A stretch of 64,000 bases of DNA from Azoarcus sp. PA01 (GTDB taxonomy: Bacteria; Pseudomonadota; Gammaproteobacteria; Burkholderiales; Rhodocyclaceae), in NCBI GenBank assembly GCA_001274695.2, contig LARU01000004.1, positions 806,001 to 870,000 on the forward strand, read 5' to 3'. The stretch's first letter is position 1. Each line of letters opens with the position of its first letter. Below, piece after piece: positions 19,809 to 27,852 of the stretch. The notes under the pieces were generated by a model that saw only the letters and a program-made list of their open reading frames with translations, had not been told where the DNA came from and made no database searches. A program made the translations under genes and the position numbers.

Positions 19809-20126
19809 TCAGGGGGAGGTCGGGGTAAACAATCTGTAAACCATTCATTTTTGGCCAAGATACCACAAAAGGCCGGGCCTATTGTGCACCACGGAATGAC
19901 GCTGGCGCTGCGTCGCCGGCACTCTTGCGACCGTTTCCGGGCCTTCGATCCGGTTTGCGGATCGGGCCGCGATAGCGCTTTTTTCCCGTACCAAACCGGC
20001 CGACTTCCTGCGCCGTGGTCGGTCAAGGTCGCTGCCGGATCCGAAGTGCCATCGTGCCGAGCGCACTGAAAGGAAATCGGGGGTAATATTAGAGTTCTCT
20101 TTTATACGACAGACGAGGAGATTCTG
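19809..20126. other. Intergenic region upstream of the DUF3365 gene
   Basis: 318 bp between divergent genes with no coding signal on either strand. The AT-rich segment around 20083-20110 (GGGTAATATTAGAGTTCTC) probably contains the promoter of the haem protein gene, and GAGGAG lies 6 nt upstream of its ATG. No operator palindrome was recognised. Confidence 0.4.
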
Positions 20127-20723
20127 ATGAAACTCATTCCCGCCCTCAAGTGCCTCCCCACCCCCGTGGCCGTCGCGCTCGGCTGTGCCTGCCTGTCGTT
20201 TTCCGTGCTCGCCGCCGACGATGCGATGCTTGCGCAAGCGCGGGCAGCCGCATCCCCGCTGCCGCCGAAGCTGCTCGCTGCACTGACCGAGAAAATCGCC
20301 GAGGTGGGTCCCGAAGGGGCGATCCCGGTGTGCAAGGACATGGCGCCGGCGATGGCGAAAGAAGTCGCGGCGAGCACCGGCTGGCAACTCAAGCGCGTCA
20401 GCCTGAAGCTGCGCAACGCGCAGCGCGCGACCCCTGACGCGTGGGAAAAAGCCGCGCTGGAAGAATTCGACCGCCGAGCCGCCGCGGGCGAGAACCCCGC
20501 GACGCTCGAGAAAGGGGAAGTGGTCGAGGCCAGCGGCGGGGCCGTTTATCGCTATGCGAAGGCTCTGCCGACCCAAGCGCTATGCCTGAGCTGCCATGGC
20601 CCGCGCGAGCAGTTGAAGCCCGAAGTCAAAGCCGTCATCGACGAGCATTATCCCGACGACCGCGCCATCGGTTACAAGGAAGGGGAGATCCGCGGCGCGA
20701 TCGTCGCGACGAAGCGCCTCTGA
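20127..20723 (+). CDS. Periplasmic c-type haem protein with DUF3365 (Tll0287-like) domain
   Basis: 198 residues. A signal peptide (about 1-29, ending in SVLAAD) directs export. One CxxCH haem site, CLSCH, lies at residues 153-157. The surrounding YRYAKALPTQALCLSCHGPR and YPDDRAIGYKEGEIRGA are typical of the DUF3365 fold, which is related to PAS sensor domains. Stand-alone members are small periplasmic haem proteins of unknown role, perhaps redox or gas sensing. It is convergent with the FtsH-like gene. Confidence 0.85.
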   Translation: MKLIPALKCLPTPVAVALGCACLSFSVLAADDAMLAQARAAASPLPPKLLAALTEKIAEVGPEGAIPVCKDMAPAMAKEVAASTGWQLKRVSLKLRNAQRATPDAWEKAALEEFDRRAAAGENPATLEKGEVVEASGGAVYRYAKALPTQALCLSCHGPREQLKPEVKAVIDEHYPDDRAIGYKEGEIRGAIVATKRL

Positions 20724-20762
20724 CGCCGCCCCGAGCTACGCCCGCCCCGGAACAAGCGCGCT

Positions 20763-22694
20763 TTACACCGGCCCCGGGGCCGTTTCCATTGCCACGCGCA
20801 GTGCCGCCGCATCGTTCGCCGCGTCGGCATGGAAATCATGCGCCGGCAACAGCTCGCGCAGCAGGGCGCCGGAAACCGTGTCGTCCTTCAGCAGCGCCGC
20901 AGTCACCGCATGCAGCACGTGGCGATGATGTTCGAGCGTCTCGCGGCACGCACGCTGCGCCGCTTCGAGCATCGCGCGCGCTTCGCCGAGCGCCCGCTCC
21001 TGGATGTGCGGCCCGACCAGCGCTTCGGGCACGCCGGCGAGACTCAGCAGGCCGAACTGGCTCGAAAAGCCCATCGAGCTGACCATTTCGATTGCCAGTT
21101 CCGAGGCCCGCTTGAGGTCATCGGCCGCGCCCGACGTCGTGTTGCCATAGCTCATCAGTTCGGCCTCGCGCCCGGCCAGCAGCATCGACAGCCGCGCCTT
21201 CAGTTCGCGCTCGCCATACAGCGGCACTTCGTCCTCGCGGCTGACGAAGGTCACGCCGAGCGCCTGGCCGCGGGGCTCGATGCTGATGCGCTCGACACGG
21301 CCCGCTTTCAGCGCATGGGCGACCAGCGCGTGGCCGGCCTCGTGCACCGCAATGCGCTCGCGGTGCGTTTCGGTGAACGCGGCCTTCAGGCTCGACACTT
21401 CGCCGCCGAGCTGATGGGTTTCGAGCGCGCGGTGCAAGTGAGCCTGGGTCACCGAAGCGCTGCCCGACTCCGCCGCGAGCACCGTCGCGCGGTTGACGAT
21501 GTTCGTGATGTCGGCGTGCGACAAACCGCTGCTCGCGCGCGCGAGCGCCTCCGCGTCGATCCGCCCGGGCTCGGCCCTCACCCCTGCGAGACACAGTTCG
21601 AACAGTTCGCGGCGATCATGCACGGTGGGCAGATTGACGCGCGCGACGAGGTCGAAGCGCCCGGGGCGGCGCAGCGCGTCGTCGACGTTGCCGACGTGGT
21701 TCGTCGCGCCGATGACGACGATGTGGTCGGACGTCGAGAAACCGTCCATCTCGACGAGCAGCTTGTTGATGATGCGATTCTCTTCGGATTGCCCGCCTTC
21801 GACTTTGGCACCGCTCGCGCGCTTGCCGATGCCATCGAACTCGTCGATGAAAATAATGCAGGGCGCATTCTTGCGGGCGGTCGCGAAGAGCTCGCGGACC
21901 TTCGCGATGCCCTGGCCGTAGAACATGCTCGAAAAATGCGAGCCATCGACGGCGATGAAGTTCGCCTTGCATTCGCCGGCGAGCGCGCGCGCCAGCAAGG
22001 TCTTGCCGGTTCCGGGCGGGCCTTCGAGAAGCACGCCGCGCGGCGGCTTGGCCCCGAGCGCGAGATATTTCTGCGGGTCGCGCATGAAGGCCGTCACCTG
22101 CTGCAGGGAGGTTTTCGCGTCCGACGCGCCGACCACGTCCGCGAAACTCGTCTGCGGCTTCTCGGCAAGCTTGGCTTTCGCGCCGCCGCCCATTGCGCCT
22201 TGTCGCAGCAGATAGACGCCGACCAAGACCATCGCGGCGACCGTCAACAGCGTGAAGAGCCGTTCGAGCACGCTGCCCGTGCTGGCGAGGACGCGTTCGC
22301 CGACCGTGCGCGCGTCGACGCTGATGCGGGTCAGCGCGAACCCCTGCTCCCGACTCGCCGCTTCAAGGCCGGCCAGCAGTCCTTCGTCGCCGGCGACGAG
22401 TTCGGTGCTGATTTGCTCGCCGCTGCGGGTCGTCGCGAGCACGCGCTGGCCATCGACGCCGGCCGCAGCGATCTCGCCCTGGCGAAGCTTGTCCGCGAAC
22501 ACCGAGGCGTCGAGCGGGTGATCGAGCCACATGCGGGGCCCGGATTCGAACTCGCGTGCGAGTTCGGTCTTGCCGGTCGCGCTCGGCGCGTGGCTGTGGT
22601 AGTCGAACGCGACCCAGCCGGCGACGGCGATGAAAAACACGGCGACGGAAAAAACGATTTGGACCCAGCGGGGCCAGGCAGAGAATAGCTTCAT
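20763..22694 (-). CDS. Divergent FtsH-like AAA+ zinc metalloprotease
   Basis: 643 residues. N-terminal membrane segment (about 13-30), a periplasmic domain, a second segment (about 146-164), then the AAA module: Walker A GPPGTGKT (225-232), Walker B CIIFIDEFD (279-287), second region of homology around RRPGRFD (342-348). The protease domain has HEAGH (451-455) and a likely third zinc ligand at Asp525/526. The fold and membrane topology are those of FtsH, but the sequence is a clear paralogue, with a long periplasmic insert. Housekeeping ftsH is expected elsewhere. ATG 22694 chosen over an upstream frame because it begins directly before the first membrane helix. Confidence 0.88.
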   Translation of the reverse strand: MKLFSAWPRWVQIVFSVAVFFIAVAGWVAFDYHSHAPSATGKTELAREFESGPRMWLDHPLDASVFADKLRQGEIAAAGVDGQRVLATTRSGEQISTELVAGDEGLLAGLEAASREQGFALTRISVDARTVGERVLASTGSVLERLFTLLTVAAMVLVGVYLLRQGAMGGGAKAKLAEKPQTSFADVVGASDAKTSLQQVTAFMRDPQKYLALGAKPPRGVLLEGPPGTGKTLLARALAGECKANFIAVDGSHFSSMFYGQGIAKVRELFATARKNAPCIIFIDEFDGIGKRASGAKVEGGQSEENRIINKLLVEMDGFSTSDHIVVIGATNHVGNVDDALRRPGRFDLVARVNLPTVHDRRELFELCLAGVRAEPGRIDAEALARASSGLSHADITNIVNRATVLAAESGSASVTQAHLHRALETHQLGGEVSSLKAAFTETHRERIAVHEAGHALVAHALKAGRVERISIEPRGQALGVTFVSREDEVPLYGERELKARLSMLLAGREAELMSYGNTTSGAADDLKRASELAIEMVSSMGFSSQFGLLSLAGVPEALVGPHIQERALGEARAMLEAAQRACRETLEHHRHVLHAVTAALLKDDTVSGALLRELLPAHDFHADAANDAAALRVAMETAPGPV

Positions 22695-23103
22695 CGACGA
22701 TCCGGGATTCAGCCCCGAATAGGACCGTCGGAGGGTCCAGGCAGGGCCTGTTATGTGGCGGCGCGAACCGCCGGGTTCAGCTTCGAGTGCAGCGTGCCGG
22801 GGTGTGACCGTAACGCTGCACCCTCGATTATTGCTACCGCACACGCAGTATTTTTGTGCGGTGAAGCATTCTTTCCCAGCAGGCATCCGCGAGCAACTTT
22901 CGCGCGCCCCGCTGAGACGATGACGTTCGCACAGGGCGGCCTGTGTGGCGGCCGCCGCTGCCAGACTTCAGCCGGTATTACGCCTACGCGTTATGCAGCC
23001 GGTTTCGCCGCACCAAACAGGTAACGAAACATATAGTTACATAATCGGTCGTCCGACAGCCCGACTGCGCGGAGTGCATCCGGGAACCGCCGCTCCTCTG
23101 CGC
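22695..23103. other. Intergenic stretch, possibly degraded
   Basis: 409 bp without a supported gene. It holds an imperfect hairpin CCGCACA-N11-TGTGCGG near 22838-22863 and an AT-rich patch (ACATATAGTTACATAAT, about 23028-23045). It sits between the FtsH-like gene and the truncated thioredoxin-like gene, next to the proposed edge of the amine dehydrogenase locus, and may be remnant sequence. No insertion sequence ends were recognised. Confidence 0.4.
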
Positions 23104-23286
23104 TCAGCTGCTCATCCGGATCCACTCGGCGAACGCCGACGCAGTCGGAATCCGGGCGGACGAAACGAGCTTTTCATTGATGACGAGGCCCGGCGTCTGG
23201 ATGACGTCGTAGTCGAGGATCGTGGCCATGTCGGTGATCGTGACGATGTCCGCTTGGACGCCGAGAGACGCGAGCGCCGCGGGACG
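23104..23286 (-). pseudogene. 3' remnant of a thioredoxin-like (redox-active disulfide protein 2) gene
   Basis: The last 60 codons read ADIVTITDMATILDYDVIQT, then PGLVINEKLVSSARIP and AEWI, matching the C-terminal two thirds of small thioredoxin-fold proteins that carry a GxGCxxC active site at the N-terminus (about 77-80 residues). The cis-Pro loop (TPGLVI) is intact. The first strand and the CxxC active site are missing: upstream the frame becomes unrelated Arg-rich sequence and meets the end of a U32 gene within 40 bp. This looks like a gene cut by a rearrangement at about 23287-23324. Confidence 0.72.
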
Positions 23287-23324
23287 ACAGAACGTCTTGT
23301 GTCGCAGGCGATCCGGCGGCGACT

Positions 23325-24359
23325 TCAGGCCGGTTGTGCGTGTACAACGATCTCCTGCCGGCTGCGCTTCTCGGGGTAGTAGCACATGTAACCGCTCGCA
23401 CAGTGGCTCGGCGCGTCGCGCAGTCCGACCGCGCATTCGCGGACTTTCGCCTCCGGTTCGCCGTCCTCGATACGGCGCAACACCTCATGGACGAGCTCGA
23501 CGCTCTTCACCTTGCGCTCGCTCGCCCCTTCGCGCCCGGCGATCTTCACCGAATGCACGCCCGCCGCGTGCATTGCGGGCATCGCGCACAGGCCGCACGG
23601 GCCCCAAGGGTAGCCGTTCGGCGCGACCGAAAAGCCGTTGCCGAAGCGGTACCACAGCCAGCGCTTGTAGTCCTGGTCGTTCTTTTCCAAGCGGCGCAGC
23701 GCCCGTTCGGCCGGCGCTTCGCCATTTGCGGCGCGGTATTCGAACTGGTAGTTGTCGATGCAGATCGGACCGCCCTTGCTCATCGGCAGATGCACGGTGT
23801 GGCACGCGCCCTCCTCGAACACGCAGCCGTCGTTGAGGACGAAAGCTTCGATGTCGAGCTCGGGGAGTCCGGTCGCGATCGCGGAGATCTCGGCGACGGT
23901 GACGTCGCGCGGCACGATGATGCGACGCGCGCCGAGCTGCGCGAAGAAGCGCGCCGATTCGACGTTGCGGCAGGTCGCCACCGAGCTGACGTGGATCGCG
24001 AGCTCCGGCACGTTCGCCGCGAGCGAGGCAATCAGCGAGATGTCGGCAACGATCGCGGCGTTACCGCCGATGCTGCGAAAGCGTGCGCCGATTTCGGTCA
24101 GCGCGTCGAGGTGCTGCTCGCCGTATTGCTGCGCGTTGAGGACGAGGAACACTTCGGCATCGAGCGCGTGAGCCTGGTCGACGACGCGCTCGAGGTCGGC
24201 GTAGCCGTTGAGGTTGCCGAACACGCGGCGATTGACACCCGAGGTGTTGAAACGCTGGATCCAGTCCGGTGGCACGACGCCGCAATAGAGCTCGCGCGCG
24301 CCGGCACGCACGAGCGGTTCGACTTCGGCAGGCGTGCTGATCGGTGCGGTGATTTTCAT
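23325..24359 (-). CDS. U32-family protein with UbiU-like cysteine pattern
   Basis: 344 residues. The fold is the peptidase U32 / UbiU TIM-barrel family: MKITAPISTPAEVEPLVRAG, ELYCGVVP, then FGNLNGYADLERVV. Cysteines Cys179-x6-Cys186-x13-Cys200, followed by Cys255/Cys258, resemble the [4Fe-4S] ligands of E. coli UbiU (169-x6-176-x16-193, then 232). UbiU with UbiV hydroxylates ubiquinone precursors without oxygen. Here the gene is last in the QHNDH operon, after a second U32 gene and where flavin monooxygenase QhpG might be expected. I infer a role in oxygen-independent tryptophan hydroxylation of QhpC. A protease role is unlikely. The ATG at 24359 precedes the first strand. Confidence 0.85.
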   Translation of the reverse strand: MKITAPISTPAEVEPLVRAGARELYCGVVPPDWIQRFNTSGVNRRVFGNLNGYADLERVVDQAHALDAEVFLVLNAQQYGEQHLDALTEIGARFRSIGGNAAIVADISLIASLAANVPELAIHVSSVATCRNVESARFFAQLGARRIIVPRDVTVAEISAIATGLPELDIEAFVLNDGCVFEEGACHTVHLPMSKGGPICIDNYQFEYRAANGEAPAERALRRLEKNDQDYKRWLWYRFGNGFSVAPNGYPWGPCGLCAMPAMHAAGVHSVKIAGREGASERKVKSVELVHEVLRRIEDGEPEAKVRECAVGLRDAPSHCASGYMCYYPEKRSRQEIVVHAQPA

Positions 24360-24380
24360 GTCAGGACTCCCGTAGGGCCG

Positions 24381-24409
24381 CCCCAAGGGAGGCCTGCCCA
24401 CCTTTGGGG
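24381..24409. repeat. REP-like imperfect palindrome inside the operon
   Basis: CCCCAAGGGAGGCCTGCCCACCTTTGGGG forms an imperfect stem with CCCCAA/TTGGGG ends. It lies in the 152 bp gap between the two U32 genes, by far the widest gap in the distal part of the operon. Such palindromes are common intergenic repeats in betaproteobacteria and may act as an mRNA stabiliser or attenuator. Copy number cannot be judged from one window. Confidence 0.45.
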
Positions 24410-24511
24410 GGTGAAACAGGGGTTTCGCGGCGCACTGCGCCACGCCTGTCGAACGGGTCGGCTGTGCAAAGCCGGCCCTCCGCGAACAAAGTGAGCGTGG
24501 GGGCTGTCATT

Positions 24512-25429
24512 TCACGCTCCCGACAGAACGATACGGCTGACCCAGCCATTCGCTACCGCCTCGGCGATCGCCGCGGTCATGCCCGGCGCGTGGCGGTAAT
24601 ACATCGTGTTGCCGCGCTGCGAAGTCTGCAGCTCCCGGGTGCCGGGTCGGGCACCGACCTCGGAGAAGCCGAGGCATTCGCGGCGGCATCGGTGGCCGGG
24701 CGAGAATTTTTCCGGCACCTCGAGCGCAAGCGAGCCGAGCTTGCAGATGCGCCCCTTGGCGATGTAGCCGTACGGCGCACGCACGCCGACCGGGAAATCG
24801 ATGCCGGCATACATGTCGGCAGCGCCGAAGGGCGGGAAGTCGAGTTCGAGGCGACCGATGCCCAGCTTGTCGAGGATCTCGCGGAACGGGCCGGCGCGCA
24901 GGCCGTTCGGGTACATGCGCGCCCACGTCGCGGACGGCAGCCGCGGGTCCTTCAGCATCTTGCCGAGCAGCCGCCCGGCAACCGGCCGCAGCGCGGGGAA
25001 TTCGCGCTGCACGACGCGCGCGACGCCCCAGTCGTTGACGGTCACTTCGGCGCCCGCAGGCAGGCGCGCGAACGCGGCACGCAGCGGCTCGAACAGCGTG
25101 TCGCAGGCGATCGGCGTGACGAGGCCGAACGTGACTTCCCAGCGCTCGCAAAGCGCGACGGCACGATCGATCGCCTCGACGCTCGGCAGCAGGTGCTCGC
25201 AGAACTCGCTGCCGAGGAAGAAATGCGTCGGCTCGGCGTCATCGGGCAGCGTGACACACGATCGTGCGTTGCCGAGCTGCTCGAGGTAGTCGTCGCGCGT
25301 GACACGCTCATGGCGCGCGAACGCAGCCAGCTCACGCTCATCGACGAGCGCGAAGCCGAGCTCGATCGGGCCGGCAGGAGGTTTCGGCGGAATGGAAGGA
25401 GTCGGAGTTGGGGTCGGGGTGGGGGTCAT
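24512..25429 (-). CDS. U32-family protein with UbiV-like cysteine pattern
   Basis: 305 residues. After a low-complexity Thr-Pro leader (residues 2-17) comes a U32-type barrel: LGFALVDERELAAFARHERV, TVNDWGVARVVQREFP, RLELDFPPFG. Cys248-x3-Cys252, preceded by Cys229 and by N-terminal cysteines (58, 77, 94), resembles the [4Fe-4S] ligands of UbiV (Cys39, Cys180, Cys193-x3-Cys197). UbiV works as a heterodimer with UbiU, and here the partner is the next gene. The ATG at 25429 overlaps the stop of qhpE by 4 bp, so the pair is translationally coupled to amine dehydrogenase maturation. No qhpG is present. The assignment of function is inference. Confidence 0.83.
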   Translation of the reverse strand: MTPTPTPTPTPSIPPKPPAGPIELGFALVDERELAAFARHERVTRDDYLEQLGNARSCVTLPDDAEPTHFFLGSEFCEHLLPSVEAIDRAVALCERWEVTFGLVTPIACDTLFEPLRAAFARLPAGAEVTVNDWGVARVVQREFPALRPVAGRLLGKMLKDPRLPSATWARMYPNGLRAGPFREILDKLGIGRLELDFPPFGAADMYAGIDFPVGVRAPYGYIAKGRICKLGSLALEVPEKFSPGHRCRRECLGFSEVGARPGTRELQTSQRGNTMYYRHAPGMTAAIAEAVANGWVSRIVLSGA

Positions 25430-26124
25430 GAATCGGTCTCCGCGATTCTTCTGTTTTCGCGCCCGTGCCAAGAGGCAAAGGCCGCGAGGTGGTCACCGAG
25501 CCCGCGAAGGCCCGCGTCGGGGTGCTGCATGAGGTGATTCGCGACGAGGCCGGCAAAGCGCGCTGCGGCCATGCTCGCGCCGCCCGGAGCTCCACCGGGC
25601 GCGTCGGGACAGGTTCCCCACGCGGCGCCGGAAGCGCTCGCCGCATCGAGGCGCGACCACTGGCCGGGAGCGCAACGCGCATCGCCGCTCACCGCGAGTA
25701 CGCCGGGGTAACGCGCCGGATAGACCGGCAAGCCGCGCGCCGGCGCTGCGGCGACGAGCACCACGCCCTGCGCCACGGCCCGCTCGCAGGCGTCGCGCAG
25801 CACGCGGCGGTCGTCGGCGAGGCCGAGGCTCAGGTTGACAACCCGCGCTCCTTCGGCGACGCACCAGTCGATCGCCGCGGCGACGAGGCGCGGCGTCGCG
25901 GGGCGGGCGAGCGTGGCGACGCGCGCGTCGATCAGGCACGCTGCCGGCGCCGCAGCGAGGATCAGCGCGGCGACGCATTCGCCGTGCGGCAGCGCAGCGG
26001 CGTGCGGCATTTCGCAGCGCACGACGCCATCGGACTCGCTACCGGTGAATTGTGCCGCCGCGTGCAGCGCTGCCGGGGCGACGCATTCGAAACCGCCATC
26101 GACGACGCCGACGCGCAGTTTCAT
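25426..26124 (-). CDS. qhpE: Subtilisin-like protease of QHNDH gamma-subunit maturation
   Basis: 232 residues, a small S8-like serine protease. Catalytic triad visible: Asp9 in VGVVDGG, His47 in LPHGECVAALI, Ser184 in GGASMAAARFAG. The oxyanion region NLSLGLADD is present. In studied systems QhpE removes the 28-residue leader of QhpC in the cytoplasm after cross-linking. There is no signal peptide, which fits a cytoplasmic role. Start overlaps the qhpF stop by 4 bp (ATGA), and the stop overlaps the next gene's start in the same way. The order F-E is reversed from the better known E-F order. Confidence 0.88.
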   Translation of the reverse strand: MKLRVGVVDGGFECVAPAALHAAAQFTGSESDGVVRCEMPHAAALPHGECVAALILAAAPAACLIDARVATLARPATPRLVAAAIDWCVAEGARVVNLSLGLADDRRVLRDACERAVAQGVVLVAAAPARGLPVYPARYPGVLAVSGDARCAPGQWSRLDAASASGAAWGTCPDAPGGAPGGASMAAARFAGLVANHLMQHPDAGLRGLGDHLAAFASWHGRENRRIAETDS

Positions 26125-27839
26125 ACGGCCCTCAGCAGCGGCGCGGGCGGTCGCGCCGGCGGCTGCTCGATGAGCGCGCCGTCGCGCAGTTCGACGACGC
26201 CGTCGAGCTCTCCGACGGACGCGAGGTTGTGCGTGATGACGATGCGAGTGCGCCCGGCGAACACGCGGTCGACCGCGCTGACGATCGCCTGGGCGACGGG
26301 CAGATCGAGCCCGGACGTGGTCTCGTCGAGGATCAGCACTGCCGGGTCCTGCAGGATCGCGCGGGCGAGTGCGATGCGCAGCCGTTCGCCTCGCGACAGC
26401 GCCGACGCCGACGCGCCGACCGCCTTGTCGAGGCCGCCGGCATGCGCGAAGCGCGCGAGACCGGCGAGGTCGAGCGCGCGCAGCAGCGCCGCCTCGTCGG
26501 CATCCGGCGCGACGAAGCGCAGGTTGTCGCGCACGCTGCCGGGCATCAGCACCGGGTCCTGGTCGACGACGACGATGCGCCGGCGCAGCTCGGCGAGATC
26601 GAGCCGATCGAGCCGCGTCCCGTCGAGCAGGATGTGGCCGGCACACGGATCGTAATGACGCTGCAGCAAGTCGATCAGCGTCGATTTGCCGGCGCCGGAT
26701 GCGCCGATCAGCGCAAGCTTGCGGCCGGCCGGGATGTCGAGCGACGCGCCGTCGAGCACGCGCCCCTCGCCGTAGCCGAAACGCACGTCGACGAGGCGCA
26801 GGTCGCCGCGCACCGGCTGCGCGAGCGCGACCGGCTGCGCCGGCGACGTGACCGTCGGCAGTTCGGCGGCCAGCTCGCGGATGCGCTTCAGGCTGACTTT
26901 CGCGCGCTGCCAGCCCATGAAAACACCGGCCGCAGTCTGCAGCGGACCGGCCGCGCGCGTCGTGTAGGCGATGAACGCGACGACGACGCCGACCGTCAGC
27001 TCGCCCGCCGCCGCGAGGCTGCCGCCGACCGCGAACACCAGCAGCACGCCGAGCCCGGACAGGATGCGCTGCACGCCCCCGGCGCCGAGCGAGGCGACCT
27101 GCGAGCGCCGCAGCGCCGCGAAATAGTCGCCGTGATGCGCGCGCAGCTCGGCCTCCTGGCGCGCGCCGGCATTCGTCGCCTGGATGAACTTCATCGCGCG
27201 CAGCGACTCGACGAAAAAGCTCGACATCGCCGCGCTCTGCTGCCGCACCGCCTGCGCGCTGCGTTCGAGCCACGGCCGCGAGCCGATCAGCGCCGCGACG
27301 TGCAGCGGCACGAGCGCGAACACCAGCGCCGTCAGCAGCGGGCTCAGCGACAGCATCAGCGCGAGCGCGACGACCAGCGAGAACGCCGCGTTGAGAAGCC
27401 CCATCGGCGCGTCGATCGCGAAACGCTGCACTTCGGCGACGTCGCCGTCGAGGCGCGACAGGATCTCGCCGCCGCGGGTGCGCGCGTAGTACGTCGGCGC
27501 GAGCGTCTGGAGGTGGCGGTAGATCTGCTCGCGCAGGCCGAACAGCACGTGCGCGGACAGCTTCAGATACGCGAGCCGGGAAACGGCCTCGATCGCGACG
27601 CCGGCGACGAGCAGCGCGAGGAACGCGCCGCACAGCTGCAGCACCAGATCCATGCGCCCGCCGACGATGCCGTCGTCGACGAGGCGCTGCGTGAGATACG
27701 GCGGCAGCAGCGCGGCGCCCGACGCGAGGAACGACAGTACGACGATGCCGGCGGCCGCGCCGGCCCGCCCGCGCAGCGTCGGCCACGCCCACGCGAGCGC
27801 CTGCAGCGGCGGCGACCCGTTTTTCCGCAGCGCGATCAC
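26121..27839 (-). CDS. qhpF: ABC transporter (fused permease-ATPase) for QHNDH gamma subunit
   Basis: 572 residues, half-transporter. An ABC type-1 membrane domain (about 25-310, six helices) is followed by the nucleotide-binding domain: Walker A LIGASGAGKSTLI (about 372-384), Q-loop VVDQDPVLM, signature ALSRGERLRIALARAI, Walker B VLILDETTSGLD, H-loop ITHN. The signature reads LSRGE instead of LSGGQ, a tolerated variation. In the QHNDH family QhpF is thought to export the processed, cross-linked gamma subunit to the periplasm, since that subunit has no Sec signal. The downstream gene qhpE overlaps by 4 bp. Confidence 0.9.
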   Translation of the reverse strand: MIALRKNGSPPLQALAWAWPTLRGRAGAAAGIVVLSFLASGAALLPPYLTQRLVDDGIVGGRMDLVLQLCGAFLALLVAGVAIEAVSRLAYLKLSAHVLFGLREQIYRHLQTLAPTYYARTRGGEILSRLDGDVAEVQRFAIDAPMGLLNAAFSLVVALALMLSLSPLLTALVFALVPLHVAALIGSRPWLERSAQAVRQQSAAMSSFFVESLRAMKFIQATNAGARQEAELRAHHGDYFAALRRSQVASLGAGGVQRILSGLGVLLVFAVGGSLAAAGELTVGVVVAFIAYTTRAAGPLQTAAGVFMGWQRAKVSLKRIRELAAELPTVTSPAQPVALAQPVRGDLRLVDVRFGYGEGRVLDGASLDIPAGRKLALIGASGAGKSTLIDLLQRHYDPCAGHILLDGTRLDRLDLAELRRRIVVVDQDPVLMPGSVRDNLRFVAPDADEAALLRALDLAGLARFAHAGGLDKAVGASASALSRGERLRIALARAILQDPAVLILDETTSGLDLPVAQAIVSAVDRVFAGRTRIVITHNLASVGELDGVVELRDGALIEQPPARPPAPLLRAV

Positions 27840-27852
27840 GCGGCGACGCTCC

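Noticed and set aside
20829..22688. Plus-strand open frame opposite the FtsH-like gene
   Set aside because: Antisense shadow: Arg/Ala-rich, no motifs, whereas the minus strand has all FtsH catalytic motifs.
23325..25429. Annotation of the two U32 proteins as collagenase-like peptidases
   Set aside because: The cysteine arrangement and genomic context resemble the UbiU/UbiV Fe-S hydroxylase branch; no protease catalytic residues could be identified.
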